NCBI GenBank assembly: GCA_030737875.1
Contig: CM060912.1
Location: 126,572,493-126,636,492, forward strand
Origin: Allium sativum
Lineage: Eukaryota; Streptophyta; Magnoliopsida; Asparagales; Amaryllidaceae
Length of the DNA stretch: 64,000 nt
Direction: 5' to 3'
Below the pieces are notes generated by a model. It was not told the origin of the DNA. It did no database searches and saw nothing but the letters and a program-made list of their open reading frames with translations. Both the position numbers and the translations under genes were made by a program. Shown here in pieces: positions 24,536-36,689 of the stretch (position 1 is its first letter; each line of letters opens with the position of its first letter).

Positions 24536-24551
24536 CTCCCCCCCCCCCCTA
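24536..24551 (-). other. Gypsy-B polypurine tract
   Basis: On the minus strand this reads as a purine run with twelve consecutive G (C at 24538-24549 on the + strand), directly next to the 3' LTR. It is where plus-strand DNA synthesis would be primed. The long homopolymer is prone to assembly length errors. Confidence 0.9.
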
Positions 24552-24739
24552 AGAATTTCGCCCCCGAAATTCCAAGCTAGCACAAGCAACCACAACAATT
24601 CCGCATGCCTATCATCCATGTGAAGCCAATTCTATCATCCAAACTAGCAACCATCAAGCCATACATCCATAGCCTTATCCTAGCACGCGGAATTCTACCA
24701 CACAACAACAAGATACAACGACACAACGAAGATACGATA

Positions 24740-27700
24740 TCAAAGGTTCCTACCGACGAAGAGTTCTGGATGAGTCGCCCTCATGCTCTCTTCCGTCTTC
24801 CATGTACAATCGTCGCCATCTTCACTCCATTGTACCTTGACTAGCTTAACCGTCTTCCTCCTAAGCTGTTTCGTATCATTTCCCACAACACGAAGTGGCC
24901 TACGAGGTTGCGCAACTGCGGTCTCGACTTCTAAATCTTCATACTGTTCTGGAGATACCACCACATTCGAGTCGTGCAAAAACTTCCGTAGAAACGACAC
25001 ATGGAAAACATTATGCATACTCGACATCTTCTCGGGTAACTCCAACCTATATGCGAGCTTTCCTATTCGCTCGACAATCGGAAATGGTCCAACAAACCTA
25101 GGAGCCAACTTCCCTTTACTTCCGAATCGAACCATATGCTTTAACGGTGAAATCTTCACAAAAACCATATCACCTACGTCGAATTCTAAATCCTTACGAC
25201 GCTTATCGGCGTAACTCTTTTGACGATCTTGGGCCGCTTTCATTCGTTGCCGAACATTTTTGATACAACCCGAGGTTTCTCTAATCATTTCGGGCCCGAG
25301 TACCAACTTATCTCCAGTTTCTAACCAACAAGCTGGAGAATTGCACGGCCTTCCATACAACGCCTCGTATGGTGCCATCCCAATACTCGACTGGTAGCTA
25401 TTATTATATGCAAACTCAACTAGATGTATATGGTCCTCCCATGATCCTCCGAAGTCTAACACACAAGCCCTCAGGAGATCTTCTAAAACTCGGTTGACTC
25501 TCTCGGTCTGACCATCAGTTTGGGGATGATATGCCGTACTTAAGCACAATTCGGTTCCCAAAGCTTCTTGCAAACTTTTCCAAAATCCACTCGTGAACAA
25601 TGGATCCCGGTCACTTACTATACTCTTTGGGACACCATGAAATCGAACTATCCATTTCACATAAAGCTCAGCCAATTTTGATGATGTCCTAGTCGTCTTG
25701 ACAGGAATAAATCTCGCACTTTTTGTCAAACGATCCACAATGACCCCAATCCCTTCATTCCCTGCCCTAGTTCTAGGTAGTCCATCGATAAAATCCATCG
25801 ATATCTGCTCCCACTTCCACGTAGGAACTTCTAATGGTTGAAGTAAACCACTCGGCTTCTTCTGTTCAGCTTTCACCAACTGACAGTTCATACACTTGGA
25901 AATGAATTTTCCAATATCTCTTTTCATCCCTTCCCAGTAGTAGACTCGCTTCATGTCCTGATACATTTTATTACCACCGGGATGAATCGTTAGCTTCGAG
26001 TGAGGACATTCTCTCAGAACCTCATCCCTCAATCCGTCGACATCAGGAACAACTAATCGTCCTTGCTTTCGAAGCCAGCCTTCTCGGTCGACCTCGAACT
26101 CCTTATCCTCTGGTTTCAGTTTCTGAATGGACTCGACAAGCTTCGCATCTTTCTTTTGGCCCTCTCCAATCCTTTCGATAAGAGTAGGCCTTATCGACAA
26201 GCTTGCCAATATTTCAGGTTCCAACTCACACCTTGGCCTGAAATCGAACCTTGCCAAGTATTCGAGGCCCTTCCATTCCGAAAACATCGCTCCCAAACTT
26301 GCGTGTCTTCGACTCAATGCATCTGCAACTGCATTGCCCTTGCCAGGAGTATAGGTTATCCCAAAATCATACGATGCCAGAAACTCTAACCATCGTTGCT
26401 GCCGAAGATTCAAATCCTTTTGGGAGAAAAGATACTTCAACGACTTGTGATCCGTGAACAACTCGAATCGTACTCCCAACAGGTAATGTCTCCACATCTT
26501 CAGAGCAAACACAATCGCTGCCAACTCCAAATCATGAGTTGGATAGTTTCTCTCATGTGGCTTTAGCTGTCGACTTGCGTAAGCCACTACTTTATCCTTC
26601 TGCATTAGCACTGCTCCAAGTCCAGTACCACATGCACCAGTATATACCACCATCTCTTCATTCCCACTTGGAATGGTCAACACAGGTGCACTCGCCAATC
26701 TCTCCTTCAAGATTTCGAACGCTTGTTCACACTTCGCATCCCATGCGAACACTTGGTTCTTCTTCGTCAATCCTGTTAATGGTGCAGCCATCTTAGAGAA
26801 ATCCTTGATAAACTTTCGGTAATAACCAGCCAATCCAAGGAAACTCCGAACATCCGTTGCATTCTTAGGTCTATCCAAGTCCTGGATTGCTGCAACTTTA
26901 GCGGGATCAACTGCTATACCTTTTCCAGAAACAACATGACCTAAGAACCTCACTTCATCCTTCCAGAAGTGACACTTTGAGAACTTAGCTTTAAGCTGAT
27001 GCTTTCGCAAGATCTCTAACACAACTCTCAAGTGCGTCTTATGTTCTTCCACATTTCTGGAGTAAACCAGTATATCATCCACGAACACAAGCACGAAATT
27101 ATTCAACTGATCTCTGAACACTCTATTCATAAGATCCACAAAATACGCTGGCGCGTTAGTCAACCCGAATGGCATCACCAACCACTCGAAAAATCCGGAC
27201 GGTGTCCTAAAAGCAGTCTTTGGCACACTATCCTTAGCCACTCTCAACTGGTGAAACCCCGTTGCCAAATCCATCTGAGAAAACACTTTGGCTTCGTGAA
27301 GCTGATCGAACAAGTCATCAATCCTTGGCAACGGATACTTGTTCTTCTTAGTCACCTTGTTCAGCTCACGATAGTCCACACACAACCTTAACGAGCCATC
27401 TGCTTTAGTTGCAAACACGACTGGTGCACCCCACTCGGAAACACTCCTCCGAATGAATCCTTTTCCCAAAAGGTCACGAACTTGCACCTCTAACTCTCGC
27501 TGTTCTCTAGGCGCCATCCGCCTAAGGGGCATAGCAATTGGTCTAGCACCTTCGACCAAATCGATCCTAAACTCGATTTCACGATGCGGCGGCAACCCTT
27601 TGACCTCGTCAAAGACATCAACATACTCATTAGCGATCAGCACTGATGACAGGTCTTCCTGTGGAATCCCAAGCGAATATAGATAACTCACGAAGACCCC

Positions 27701-27814
27701 GTCTTCGCGCTTACATCTAATCAACACCTTTCGCCCTTCCACATCCCCGACCCTCACCTCTAGCTTCTCACAATTCACCCTTGCCGCATATCTCTTGAGC
27801 CAATCCATGCCCAA
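24740..27814 (-). CDS. Gypsy-B polymerase: RT, RNase H, integrase, chromodomain-like tail
   Basis: The frame of 1024 codons lacks its true start. It continues the protease from the frame at 27775-29115 after a one-base shift; the first Met (GMDWL) is the protease end. The RT palm shows [10 protein letters not shown] near residue 180 and the catalytic FVDDIL at 244-249. RNase H has Glu430 and Asp455 (TDHKSL), but its first catalytic position reads [10 protein letters not shown] with Gly393 where Asp is expected. The integrase zinc pair is His605/His611 and Cys641/Cys644, and the DDE triad is Asp674, Asp735 and Glu771. The last ~90 residues ([18 protein letters not shown]...HPELF) look like a chromodomain. 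No internal stop is present. The product would copy element RNA into DNA in cytoplasmic particles and integrate it in the nucleus. Confidence 0.93.
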   Translation of the reverse strand: MGMDWLKRYAARVNCEKLEVRVGDVEGRKVLIRCKREDGVFVSYLYSLGIPQEDLSSVLIANEYVDVFDEVKGLPPHREIEFRIDLVEGARPIAMPLRRMAPREQRELEVQVRDLLGKGFIRRSVSEWGAPVVFATKADGSLRLCVDYRELNKVTKKNKYPLPRIDDLFDQLHEAKVFSQMDLATGFHQLRVAKDSVPKTAFRTPSGFFEWLVMPFGLTNAPAYFVDLMNRVFRDQLNNFVLVFVDDILVYSRNVEEHKTHLRVVLEILRKHQLKAKFSKCHFWKDEVRFLGHVVSGKGIAVDPAKVAAIQDLDRPKNATDVRSFLGLAGYYRKFIKDFSKMAAPLTGLTKKNQVFAWDAKCEQAFEILKERLASAPVLTIPSGNEEMVVYTGACGTGLGAVLMQKDKVVAYASRQLKPHERNYPTHDLELAAIVFALKMWRHYLLGVRFELFTDHKSLKYLFSQKDLNLRQQRWLEFLASYDFGITYTPGKGNAVADALSRRHASLGAMFSEWKGLEYLARFDFRPRCELEPEILASLSIRPTLIERIGEGQKKDAKLVESIQKLKPEDKEFEVDREGWLRKQGRLVVPDVDGLRDEVLRECPHSKLTIHPGGNKMYQDMKRVYYWEGMKRDIGKFISKCMNCQLVKAEQKKPSGLLQPLEVPTWKWEQISMDFIDGLPRTRAGNEGIGVIVDRLTKSARFIPVKTTRTSSKLAELYVKWIVRFHGVPKSIVSDRDPLFTSGFWKSLQEALGTELCLSTAYHPQTDGQTERVNRVLEDLLRACVLDFGGSWEDHIHLVEFAYNNSYQSSIGMAPYEALYGRPCNSPACWLETGDKLVLGPEMIRETSGCIKNVRQRMKAAQDRQKSYADKRRKDLEFDVGDMVFVKISPLKHMVRFGSKGKLAPRFVGPFPIVERIGKLAYRLELPEKMSSMHNVFHVSFLRKFLHDSNVVVSPEQYEDLEVETAVAQPRRPLRVVGNDTKQLRRKTVKLVKVQWSEDGDDCTWKTEESMRATHPELFVGRNL

Positions 27815-29115
27815 GACTCGATGATCCCATACCCATCGAAGTTAAGAACAAAGCAATCACACATAAAAGAGCAACCATGACTCGATAATACTAGACCACG
27901 GCAAATCATGCACAAACTGGACGAACCCCCAACTGGATTAGTCACGATCAATGGTCTATCACAAATCTCGGGTTCCAAACCCAAGCGACACACAAGCTCA
28001 TTGCAGATGAATGAATGTGATGCTCCAGTATCAAACAAAACTCGAACTGAAACACCGTTAACGGAAAAAGTACCTTGCACCACAACACCATTTCCCTTCT
28101 CCTCTGCAGTAGGAGCTCTTGAAGAAGATGGCACGGCTTCCAAAGCATATGCCTTCACAATTTGCTTGCCCTTAGCTGATTCTGGACAATCTTTCTTCTC
28201 ATGCCCAGGCTTTCCACACTTGAAGCACTTCTTCTCAGCTTTGGGATTCTTGCACTCATTTGAATAATGACCCTTCTGTTGGCAGTTAAAGCAAAGCACC
28301 TCACTCTTGGGTTTCTTTTGGCCATCCTTTCCTTTCTGTTGTTGCTGATTCCTCTTTTTATTATTACCACCCTGCTGTGGTTTCTGAGCTTCCTTGGTTG
28401 CAGCGACAACATTTGCTTCCTTGGGAAACAAGCTCTCATGACGAATAGCCTTTTCCACAATCTTTTCAAATGAATCATCAAGGTGGTCCACAAGTGGCTT
28501 TCCAATATGTGCATCCAAACCCAAGACAAACTTCTCGTTCTTCTGATAGGGTGTATCAATGTATGAACGAGCATATCTAGACAAAGCCTCAAAATCAGAA
28601 ATATAGTCAAGAACTGATCTGCCATTCTGCTTCAACTCTACGAACTTCTTGAAGAGAACTGACTTTTGAGCAGTGGAGATAAACTTTGCTTCAAACTTAG
28701 CTTGGAATTGCTCCCATGAAATCTCCTCTTCCGGAGTCTCGAGTATAACAGAATTCCACCATTCCATGGCCCTGCTTTGCAGCTGCCTTGATGCAATCTT
28801 TCTCTTCATTGCATCTTCAATACCCAAGTCTCCAAAGATTCGAACACATGAATCCATCCACCTCTGAACCTCTTCAGCTGGTTCAGTTCCCTTGAATGGT
28901 TTCCCTCCTAGAGATATAAAGTCCTTGCACATCTTTGCAAAATCTATTCTAGGAACTCGCACCCCTACATCTACCGTGGCCGCCACTGGAGCGGGTACCC
29001 TTCGCATAATTGCTTCTGCCATGGCTTCAAACATGGCCGTGTAATCTGGCTCACCACCATTTCCCCCTCCAGTATTAGCTCTCCTAGCAGCGTGCCTTGA
29101 TGGTCGTCTACTCAT
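27775..29115 (-). CDS. Gypsy-B gag and N-terminal protease
   Basis: A frame of 446 codons starts at an ATG about 180 bases after the 5' LTR. The gag capsid domain covers about residues 60-230 ([25 protein letters not shown]). A Gln/Lys-rich linker follows, then two CCHC zinc knuckles at 275-288 ([14 protein letters not shown]) and 297-310 ([14 protein letters not shown]). The aspartic protease active site FDTGASHSF is at 361-369. After about residue 430 the sequence departs from the expected ILGMDWL (here [13 protein letters not shown]) and stops at 27775, because a one-base indel near 27815-27830 throws the protease end into the other frame. In an intact copy gag-pol would be one frame. Gag forms the virus-like particle and packages element RNA. 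Confidence 0.93.
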   Translation of the reverse strand: MSRRPSRHAARRANTGGGNGGEPDYTAMFEAMAEAIMRRVPAPVAATVDVGVRVPRIDFAKMCKDFISLGGKPFKGTEPAEEVQRWMDSCVRIFGDLGIEDAMKRKIASRQLQSRAMEWWNSVILETPEEEISWEQFQAKFEAKFISTAQKSVLFKKFVELKQNGRSVLDYISDFEALSRYARSYIDTPYQKNEKFVLGLDAHIGKPLVDHLDDSFEKIVEKAIRHESLFPKEANVVAATKEAQKPQQGGNNKKRNQQQQKGKDGQKKPKSEVLCFNCQQKGHYSNECKNPKAEKKCFKCGKPGHEKKDCPESAKGKQIVKAYALEAVPSSSRAPTAEEKGNGVVVQGTFSVNGVSVRVLFDTGASHSFICNELVCRLGLEPEICDRPLIVTNPVGGSSSLCMICRGLVLSSHGCSFMCDCFVLNFDGYGIIESWAWIGSRDMRQG

Positions 29116-29282
29116 TCTAAATCTGAAATTTAGAATAGTTAGCCACTTCCAAGAAAACTGCTAAAAGAATACAACCGCTACTACTATATATGCTAATATA
29201 TAGTAACATCCAACTGAAATCTGCAAATACGTCCCTCATACGCAATTACGTCTTTGAACTTTGGCCAAAATCGTTGACCAGA

Positions 29283-29294
29283 GCTCTGATACCA
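29283..29294 (-). other. Gypsy-B primer-binding site (initiator tRNA-Met)
   Basis: The complement reads tggtatcagagc, two bases inside the 5' LTR, an exact match to the expected initiator tRNA-Met site. Confidence 0.95.
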
Positions 29295-29296
29295 AA

Positions 29297-32033
29297 TGTG
29301 ACGACCGCCCATAACCCCCGCACTAAACAAGAGGAATAATGCGCTGAAAGGCGTGCCAGGCTGCTATGGACGATCATCATAGTAAGTGAACACATCGAAA
29401 CCTGTCGTAGAACTCACAGCGCAAGGATAAAATATAATAGAACATATACAACAGGTGATAGTAATGAGGTATCATATAGCAAACTTTTGAAACTCTTTCA
29501 ACATCCAGAAAGATTATCCAACTGATATCCAAGTTTGTACATAAGGCCTCACTACAACTCTCAAGCAACTCAAACAGCGGAAACAGAAATGCTAGATAGA
29601 ATAAAACTGGTACGCCAGCCTCCTGCTCGTCATCGCTCAGCTTCCTCGTATCACTAAGCTCCATTACCTGTAACCTGCTACTTAGTCTGCCCATCCACAA
29701 CCGGATGAACAGCCCAAGGTAATAAGAGGAGACATAAAACCTTGAGTCAGACAATAGTCTTAGTGAGCGATAATACAGCTAACAAACTTCAACAAGAAAG
29801 TATATGGGAATGGGTAAATGAAAAACTTATCTACCCACAACACCAGAGAAGAACTCATCCTTATCTTCCCCACATCGGACAGTGATAGCCTTTACACCAA
29901 GCATTTCAACCATTCATCCATAGAAACCAGAACACCCATTCAATCATAGAGAACACACATAACATCCAGATTATATAAGTCTCACACAGACAACCCTAAT
30001 CGAGTTTAACATTCCTCAAGTACCCTCGCCAAAGGCCTAAACCAATATCACTTAAGCACTCAAAGAACATCTCCCTCGACTTTGGATAATCTATGTGAAA
30101 TAGTACAAACAAAACAAACAATCATCCATGACTAACTCTGGCTATCACTGCCAATCCTGCTTCGAAACCATCATTATCGTATGACGGCCAACCTTGCCAT
30201 ATGTCAAGGGCTAATGATAACCCCAGTTCTAGCATGAACTCCATATGCCCAACCTTGGCAATGTCCAACCTTGACACTAGGCCTTTCCCCAACTAGAAAG
30301 ACCCAGGGTACTCGACCAACAACCGGTCTTTTGGGCCTTTCAACGATACCCATCGTACCCCTGCTTTGAGCCTGCTAGAACTTACGACAACGATGACTTC
30401 TCGGCCTTCGCATCTCTAATCGTCCAACCTTGACAATGTTTCATAGCTCAAGCAACCTTCTCGAGCAGCCATTATCCACCAACTCACGACCTTTGAGTTC
30501 TCACCACATTCGTTGTTCCACCTTGATCAACGAACACATTCATCACTTCGAACCTTCCTTCTTGAACCACTTCGAAGTCACGTCATCACCGAACCAAAAC
30601 ACAGCGTTTAGAAGCGCTGCTAAAAGCCCTTCATTTTGACCGACCAGGGTAGGACCGACCCGCCCCCTTGCAGCTTTGGACCGACCCGCCTCCCTGGGAC
30701 CGACCAGGATATGCTTCCATCTGACCGACCAGGATTTGCATCCATCTGACCGACCAGCTCCTTCAGACCGACCAGGTGAAACTGACCAGCTCCACCAGAT
30801 CGACCAGCTCCTCCAGATCGACCAGCTTCTCTAGAGCGACCAGCTTCTCCAGAGCGACCAGGCTGAAACCGACCAGCTGCTCCAGAGCGACCAAACTAAA
30901 ACCGACCAGAATCTTCTCTGCTCCTCCAAAACCGACCAGAATCACTTCTGCTCCTTCTGGACCAACCAGAATCTTCTCTGCTCCTCCAAAACCGACCAGA
31001 AACCCGCACAGCTCATTTTCGACTTCCATTTCGACCAAAACTTCGCCAAACGACGAATCCGACGAAACCGGCTTATCCGATTCATCCAAACGCAACCACG
31101 AACATGTTATGCAACCAACAATATCATCAATCTAACAATTTCCATCAAAACACATAAATTTCCCAAAAACATGATAAATGAACATATGAACAGAAATATA
31201 GATCTAACTTGCATAAACTCATGAAATAACATGAAACTTACCATTTAAATTATCTAGATCAGATCCTAGAATGGTTCATATGTAAAATAAATTTGGCATG
31301 GGGTAGATCTAAGGAAAGTAACATGGAAATGATGAAATTAACAACATAAAAACTCATATACTTGCATGCATCCGAATGAGAGATGTAAATCACTCACCAA
31401 TTATCCAAATCTAAGCAAAAGCAATGAAAACGCAATCCGGACAGCGAACACTTCGAATCAAACTCTTCAATCCGATGAATTCGCCCTTGAAACGATGTTG
31501 ATCTAGCCTCGAATGGTATAGATCTTCGATTTCCCCCTTGGATTTGGAATTTTAATGGTGGAAAGATGTTAGAGGAAGAAGGAGATCAAAGCCTCCCCAT
31601 AAGAGAATGGAAAATGCCAACCTTTCTCCATACCCCTTACCCCCTATTTATAGTCTCCACCCACCCTCTAATGGGCCTTCTCCAAATCAGCCCATTAGCC
31701 TTCCAAAACCTGAACAGCCAACTGAAAAACCTTAAAACAGCGATTTCTCCCAAACCGCTGAACCAAATCCTTAATGTAACCACTCTACGGAAAGGGAATC
31801 ATCAATTCCTTTCCAATGGCACAGGTCTCACCCTCTGATTCGACCTGAGTCAAAAGTTATGCCCAGTACAAGACTGATAGGGGCAAAATGGTCACAAACA
31901 AAATCGGTAAAAATTATGGACATGTCACACATCCCCATAAGCAACATACCAAAAGATGAGAATGATCCAACTCTCAGGGAATAAAATAAAAATATTTTAC
32001 GATCTTCCGATACGTAAAATGCGGGCTGTTACA
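29297..32033 (-). repeat. Gypsy-B 5' LTR (right copy)
   Basis: Pairs with 21799-24533. The likely promoter TATA (ctataaatag on the minus strand) lies at 31645-31654, about 380 bp inside the LTR start. The cgaccag array at 30640-31010 is downstream of it. Confidence 0.95.
30640..31010 (-). repeat. 'cgaccag' repeat array in Gypsy-B 5' LTR
   Basis: The counterpart of the array at 23140-23510, with single-base differences such as ccacgctg against ccaggctg. If the TATA at 31645 is used, this array is part of the RNA leader. Confidence 0.85.
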
Positions 32034-32038
32034 GTATC

Positions 32039-33280
32039 CTTTTGAACGGTAAATAAATAATTTCAGTTATGTACATAAACATATAAATGGCTATCGTGTG
32101 CAAGTTATAATTGATCACAATCATAGGTTGATGAAAACATGTAAAGGGTATGTGTGCAACAAAAGATACATTGAAGGGCGTGTTGCAAAAGGATATATCA
32201 TACAAGAAGCTAGCCTTTATTGCATGGAATATATCCCAAACGGAGGTTATGGCAACCATAAACATACTCGCGAAGCATTTTTAGACAAGGATGATGAGTT
32301 TGCTGGTGAGATACCTTTAGATAATAGTAAAGATATAACGTTAACCCAAGTGCAACTCGAACAAGTGCGTAGATGGGTCCTAAATAAGTATGATGGATTA
32401 GATCTATAGAAGAAGTAAGTTCATGAAGTAGGTTTCGAATTTCCAATTTTTAATTCAATTTATTTATTCATTTCGATCTGTGTTATCTATGTATAGAAGG
32501 TACAACTCCTATGTGAAAAGCACTAAATTTCAACCACGAGGCAGAGGTATAACAACCGTCGAAGTCGTTAAACCTTTTACTATATGCTTACATAATGAGG
32601 TATTACATCGTCTAAAGTATTTCACGTAATTATAAGTTTGCAATACACCTTCGTGAACATGCTTGATTTTTCTTCTTGTGTTTTATGTAGTTGTTGAATT
32701 GCAGCGTTGTAGACCCAACTCTTTGGCGGCTAATACACGGATCAAAGTTCATGGCGCATAGTTATACGAAGTACCAAGTGAATAGGTTTTTATTTTCCAT
32801 GAAAATGCATAAAGACCATATGGTAACACAGGGTAGCGGTGTATGCATGAGAGCAATTACAAAATTTAGAGCGAGTGGTAAAGATAAAAAATTACGAGGA
32901 TGCAGAAACAACGTATTACGGAGTCATTCAGCAGATACTTGAGTTGGATTACATTGATTTCAAGCAAAAAGTTTTTTATTGTAATTGGGTAAAAGTCGAG
33001 GATAAGATCAATGGTTGCAAAATAGATCCCGCTTCAAACCTGATCATGGTTAATTTAGGAAAATTAAAGAATAAAGACAATGTGAATGATGAGCCATTTA
33101 TTCTTGCATCAGAAGCGAGTCAAGTATTCTACTCAAAAGATTAAAAAATGATGACTGGTCTGTGGTTTTGCATACACTAAAACCGTTGACTACAAATGTG
33201 GATGACATTGAGTCTCCTGCCATCTATCAATCAGCTTTGGATGACAATGAAAAATTAGAAGATCTAACCAAACTCATGTG
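32039..33280 (+). pseudogene. CACTA-1 TNPD-like transposase, C-terminal part (DUF4218 end, DUF4216)
   Basis: The first codons complete RWMYPFER from 21798. A probable intron (gaacg|gtaaata to aatcatag|gttgatg, about 32047-32123) then joins to LMKTCKGYVCNKRYIEG, the usual continuation. A block at 32691-32870 (YTKYQVNRFLF, AITKFRASGKDK) is frameshifted into YYGVIQQILELDY...FYCNWVKVED...EPFILASEASQVFYSKD at about 32910-33144, which is the DUF4216 domain. Stops and a frameshift disable it. This is the tail of the same gene as the segments at 8435 and 19761. Confidence 0.85.
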
Positions 33281-33358
33281 TTAACTTATGAATTGTTGAT
33301 TGCTTTTTTTTACCAGGGAATCATATGTATTTGGAATGTCATGACTTACACTTTCTGA

Positions 33359-34828
33359 TTGATGGTGATTGTCCTGATTCTTAATGTTTCTTCTATTTCG
33401 CAGGAAAATAAGTCGCAAGATCCCACATCGTCACATGCATCATGTTCGAAAGATCAACAAGTTGAACAAAACCTACTTGGCATTCCAATATCAGAAAATG
33501 CTCCAAAAGTCGCTACTACGCTTGGTAAACTAGTACGATCTTATGTGCCGATCTCTTACAAAATTTGGGATAAAGTACCCAAAACGTAAAAGGATGACGT
33601 TTGGAAACAGTTGGTGGTAATTTTGTGAAAAATAGCATATAAATGTTACAGTTTATTTTTACAGTCTCTGACTCTTAATTTTTGCAGAAATGTGTATGCT
33701 TGAGCCGCTTTCAAAGGAAATGTTTTCAAGAAGAATGGTTAGGCTTTTAGGAGACACAAGAAAAGCTTGAGAGCAACTTATTATGACATTTTCGACAATG
33801 ATGAAGAACGGATGAAAAATTGTCCACCTACAATTGCTCAAGATGATTGGAATGAGTTCGTAAAGAATGAAGCAACGCTTGAAGCGAGCAGAAGAAAGGA
33901 GGCAGGCAAAAAAAATAGATCCAGTCTAAGTTATGCCTATCATGCAGGACGTAAAAGTCACGCTAGAGTAGAACACGAATTGGTAAATTATTTGGTCATT
34001 TTATTTCAACAATAGTAAAAAAACACAATTAAGGGAGAGAATATACATGAAATGGAATATATTGCAGATCGTTGCAAGTCCATCTACAAATATCAACCGT
34101 TGTCAAGTATGGGAGAAGACACACAAGAAAAAAGATGGTACCATATCAGATGCCACGTCTGGGTTCTTCGTAATTTTTTACTTGTATTATGGTTATTAGG
34201 GTTAACATTGAGCAGTCTATTGTTTGGACTTTCATTTCAGGCTTTCCATAATTGTGATCAATCGGTTAGGAGTAACATACTATAGTTACAAGCTGTTACA
34301 AGAAAATGTTAGTGTAAACACATTTACCTTTTATCTCAGGATCAAATTGCCAAACTGAAGGAAAAGATCACCGATAGTGATGAAGACAAATTGCCTGTTG
34401 ATGAAGATATCTTATCACAAGTGTTGGGTAAGGATACAAGGGGTGGGAGCCGCGCTGTTGGGTGCATCATGCCAAAGATGCATGTTAAGGCTTGTGCCAT
34501 TGCATAGAAACGATTCAAAAATGTTCATGAAGACAATGATGAGTTGAAAATGAGGATGGGAAGCTTGGAGGGTATGGTGACTGATATGAAGGGTACAATG
34601 GGAAATTTGAATGGAAAATTGGAGGTTTGGTTCAACATGTTAGGATCTTTGACTGATCAAGGAATTCATGCACCGTTAACTACGTCGAATGGAGGACGCA
34701 GTAGTACACAAATAAGTGCATCAAAGCGTGTTGCTTCTCCGATCCAGGATACGACCAATATGGTGACCAATCAACGATGTGAAATTCTTAACTCTGATCT
34801 AGACATAGTAGCAACAGATATTTATTAA
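33359..34828 (+). pseudogene. CACTA-1 TNPA-like gene (Transposase_24 type)
   Basis: Pieces in three frames encode a second CACTA product. The first is an N-terminal Ser/Gln-rich part (33359-33589). The second is the segment NCPPTIAQDDWNEFV...GKKNRSSLSYAYHAGRKSH (33790-33990), which fits the plant En/Spm Transposase_24 pattern. The third is a C-terminal part with QIAKLKEKITDSDED and GSRAVGCIMPKMH (34340-34500), then a heptad-rich coiled-coil stretch, KMRMGSLEGMVTDMKGTMG (34544-34620). Such proteins bind the subterminal repeats and bring the transposon ends together. Stops between the pieces and a TAG near 34504 indicate a pseudogene. Confidence 0.75.
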
Positions 34829-35741
34829 CAGTAAGAAATCAAACTTCCCATCAAATTTCTATCTACTGCGTAATATATAGTTAACATATTTTAAAAAGAG
34901 TTTGATAGAACTTGTTTGCACAACTTTTTTTGATATCCACGATGGGTTCGTTTCGTTTTCTTTGACGTTATTGCTAGTAATTCTACAGCGAGTGCTTAAA
35001 GTCATATGGGAAACGTACTCCAGTCTTCCTATTTTAATAAAATTAAGCATATTTTATTAATATTGTCCTTTGAAATTCTCGACTTTATTGCAACAGGTAC
35101 TGTCTGTCGAGATCCTTTGTCATCCAGATGCCATGGGATTGCTGCACCACCTATATATGAAAAAGTGGTTTTGGACAGTATACTGCTACCAGATTAGAAA
35201 ACCTCCAAACTGAATCGTCAGTTTGCAGAGACCTTTGATGAAGTCGGAGTGGGTGGGTTTGTGTGTCATGCGAAGTCTCTGATTCGATATCTTTAGACAT
35301 TGGAGCAGGTATATATAATTTTACACTTGACTCTTGGTTTACTTATGAACTAAGAATTCCAGGACACTTGTGTTTGCATTAGTTTCATGAACTCTCTTTG
35401 GTGGCATACACATGCATAGTGAGACACGATATGCACACACGAACACAAAGCCATGATACTGACCTGACCAGACCTTAACTACCATGACCTAAGCAATAAT
35501 ACATCGGAGTGTTCACTCCGATTATTGTGGCTTCGTGTTCCGTTTTTGTTACTATGAAAATACTCTGAATATTATTTGTTAATGTTCTACATATTGATTG
35601 ATCCGCTGATAATTCATGTGTGTACATCTGCTGTTCATGAGGACTTGTTTCGTATCGTTTTCCTTGATCATGTTGCCCCTGACTATTTGCCTATGTATTT
35701 GTTACAACACCAAAAAAGCAACAACAAACTCTCCTTTGTTG

Positions 35742-35950
35742 GGCATATGGAAGGTCACAACACCAAACAAGCGACCACACGAAACAATTCCATAGACAAC
35801 AAATACATGGGAAAATATGTCAACATGATCAAATATATGTATAACAGTTATACATGTATTTGATCATGTTGACCTATTTTCCCATGTATTTGTTGTCTAT
35901 GGAATTGTTTCATGTTGTCGCTTGTTTGGTGTTGTGACCTTCCATATGCC
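35742..35950. repeat. 209-bp near-perfect palindrome (hairpin) inside CACTA-1
   Basis: Two arms of 104 bp (35742-35845 and 35847-35950) are reverse complements with four mismatches and a single-base loop. Outer ends read ggcatatggaagg and ccttccatatgcc. The arms are AT-rich and non-coding. The element lies between the TNPA-like gene and the right subterminal region. No separate target duplication is obvious around it. RNA from either strand would fold into one long hairpin. Confidence 0.95.
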
Positions 35951-36689
35951 TATTTCTACTTCCTGAACCTGAACTTTGTTGTGACCTTCCATGTAGTCGA
36001 TTGAAAGTCGGTGGATACATTAAAAGTAGCAATATATAGTCTACGACTTATCGACGAGTCCACTGACTGGACGTCTGTCGACTCGATTACTGCCATAATA
36101 ACGATGATGCCCTTAAACATGCACATGTATATGCCTATTTGCCCATGTATCTTTTTCGCCATTACTGACCTCTATGATGCAGCGCCTATTTGCCTACATG
36201 CCACGTATTTGTTACACTGAAACTATGGCGCACATGATCCGTGCATGCACACATCAACATTAGCATCTAGCTTATATTCTTATCAATGCATGCTTTGAAA
36301 CATATAAGTTTCGTACATTCAGTATCACCATCTGCTCATCACTGCTGTAATTTACAGCAACATAAACTACACAGCATGATCAACACGCTCAATCTTCCCT
36401 GTCCGATCTGATCCCGCAGTTTTATCACATTTGTTTTTTATTTAATTAAATTTGCTACTTTCAATAACCAGCTCAGTTTTATCACTTTGTAATTAGATGA
36501 AGAATCTGTGACAATTTCATTTTAATAATTGTACGACACTCTATAAATTGTGTTATGAAAATTGTTGTTATGCTTTGTGTATAATTTGTGCTATGCTTTG
36601 TATAAATTGTGATATGGTTTGTGTTATGGAAAACATGTGTTGTAATTTCTATTTATATATATATATATAATGTGCATATATATATATAA

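Larger units (their letters stand above)
21799..32033 (-). mobile_element. Gypsy-B, young nearly complete Ty3/Gypsy chromovirus-type element
   Basis: LTRs of 2735 and 2737 bp are flanked by the duplication gtatc (21794-21798 and 32034-32038). On the minus strand the order is 5' LTR, primer site, gag-protease, reverse transcriptase-RNase H-integrase-chromodomain-like tail, polypurine tract, 3' LTR. By eye the LTRs differ at roughly 35 places, about 1.3 percent, so this is the most recent complete insertion in the window. The polymerase order with RT before integrase is Gypsy. The C-terminal tail and the LTR style suggest the Tekay/Del group (inference). A frameshift and a missing RNase H aspartate probably make this copy defective. 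Confidence 0.95.

Noticed and set aside
26063..27686. Plus-strand open frames opposite the Gypsy-B polymerase
   Set aside because: Antisense shadows of a well-supported polymerase gene.
24740..29115. Possible endogenous pararetrovirus because of RT and RNase H
   Set aside because: LTRs, target duplications, integrase and chromodomain-like tail identify a Gypsy retrotransposon; no movement or coat protein is present.
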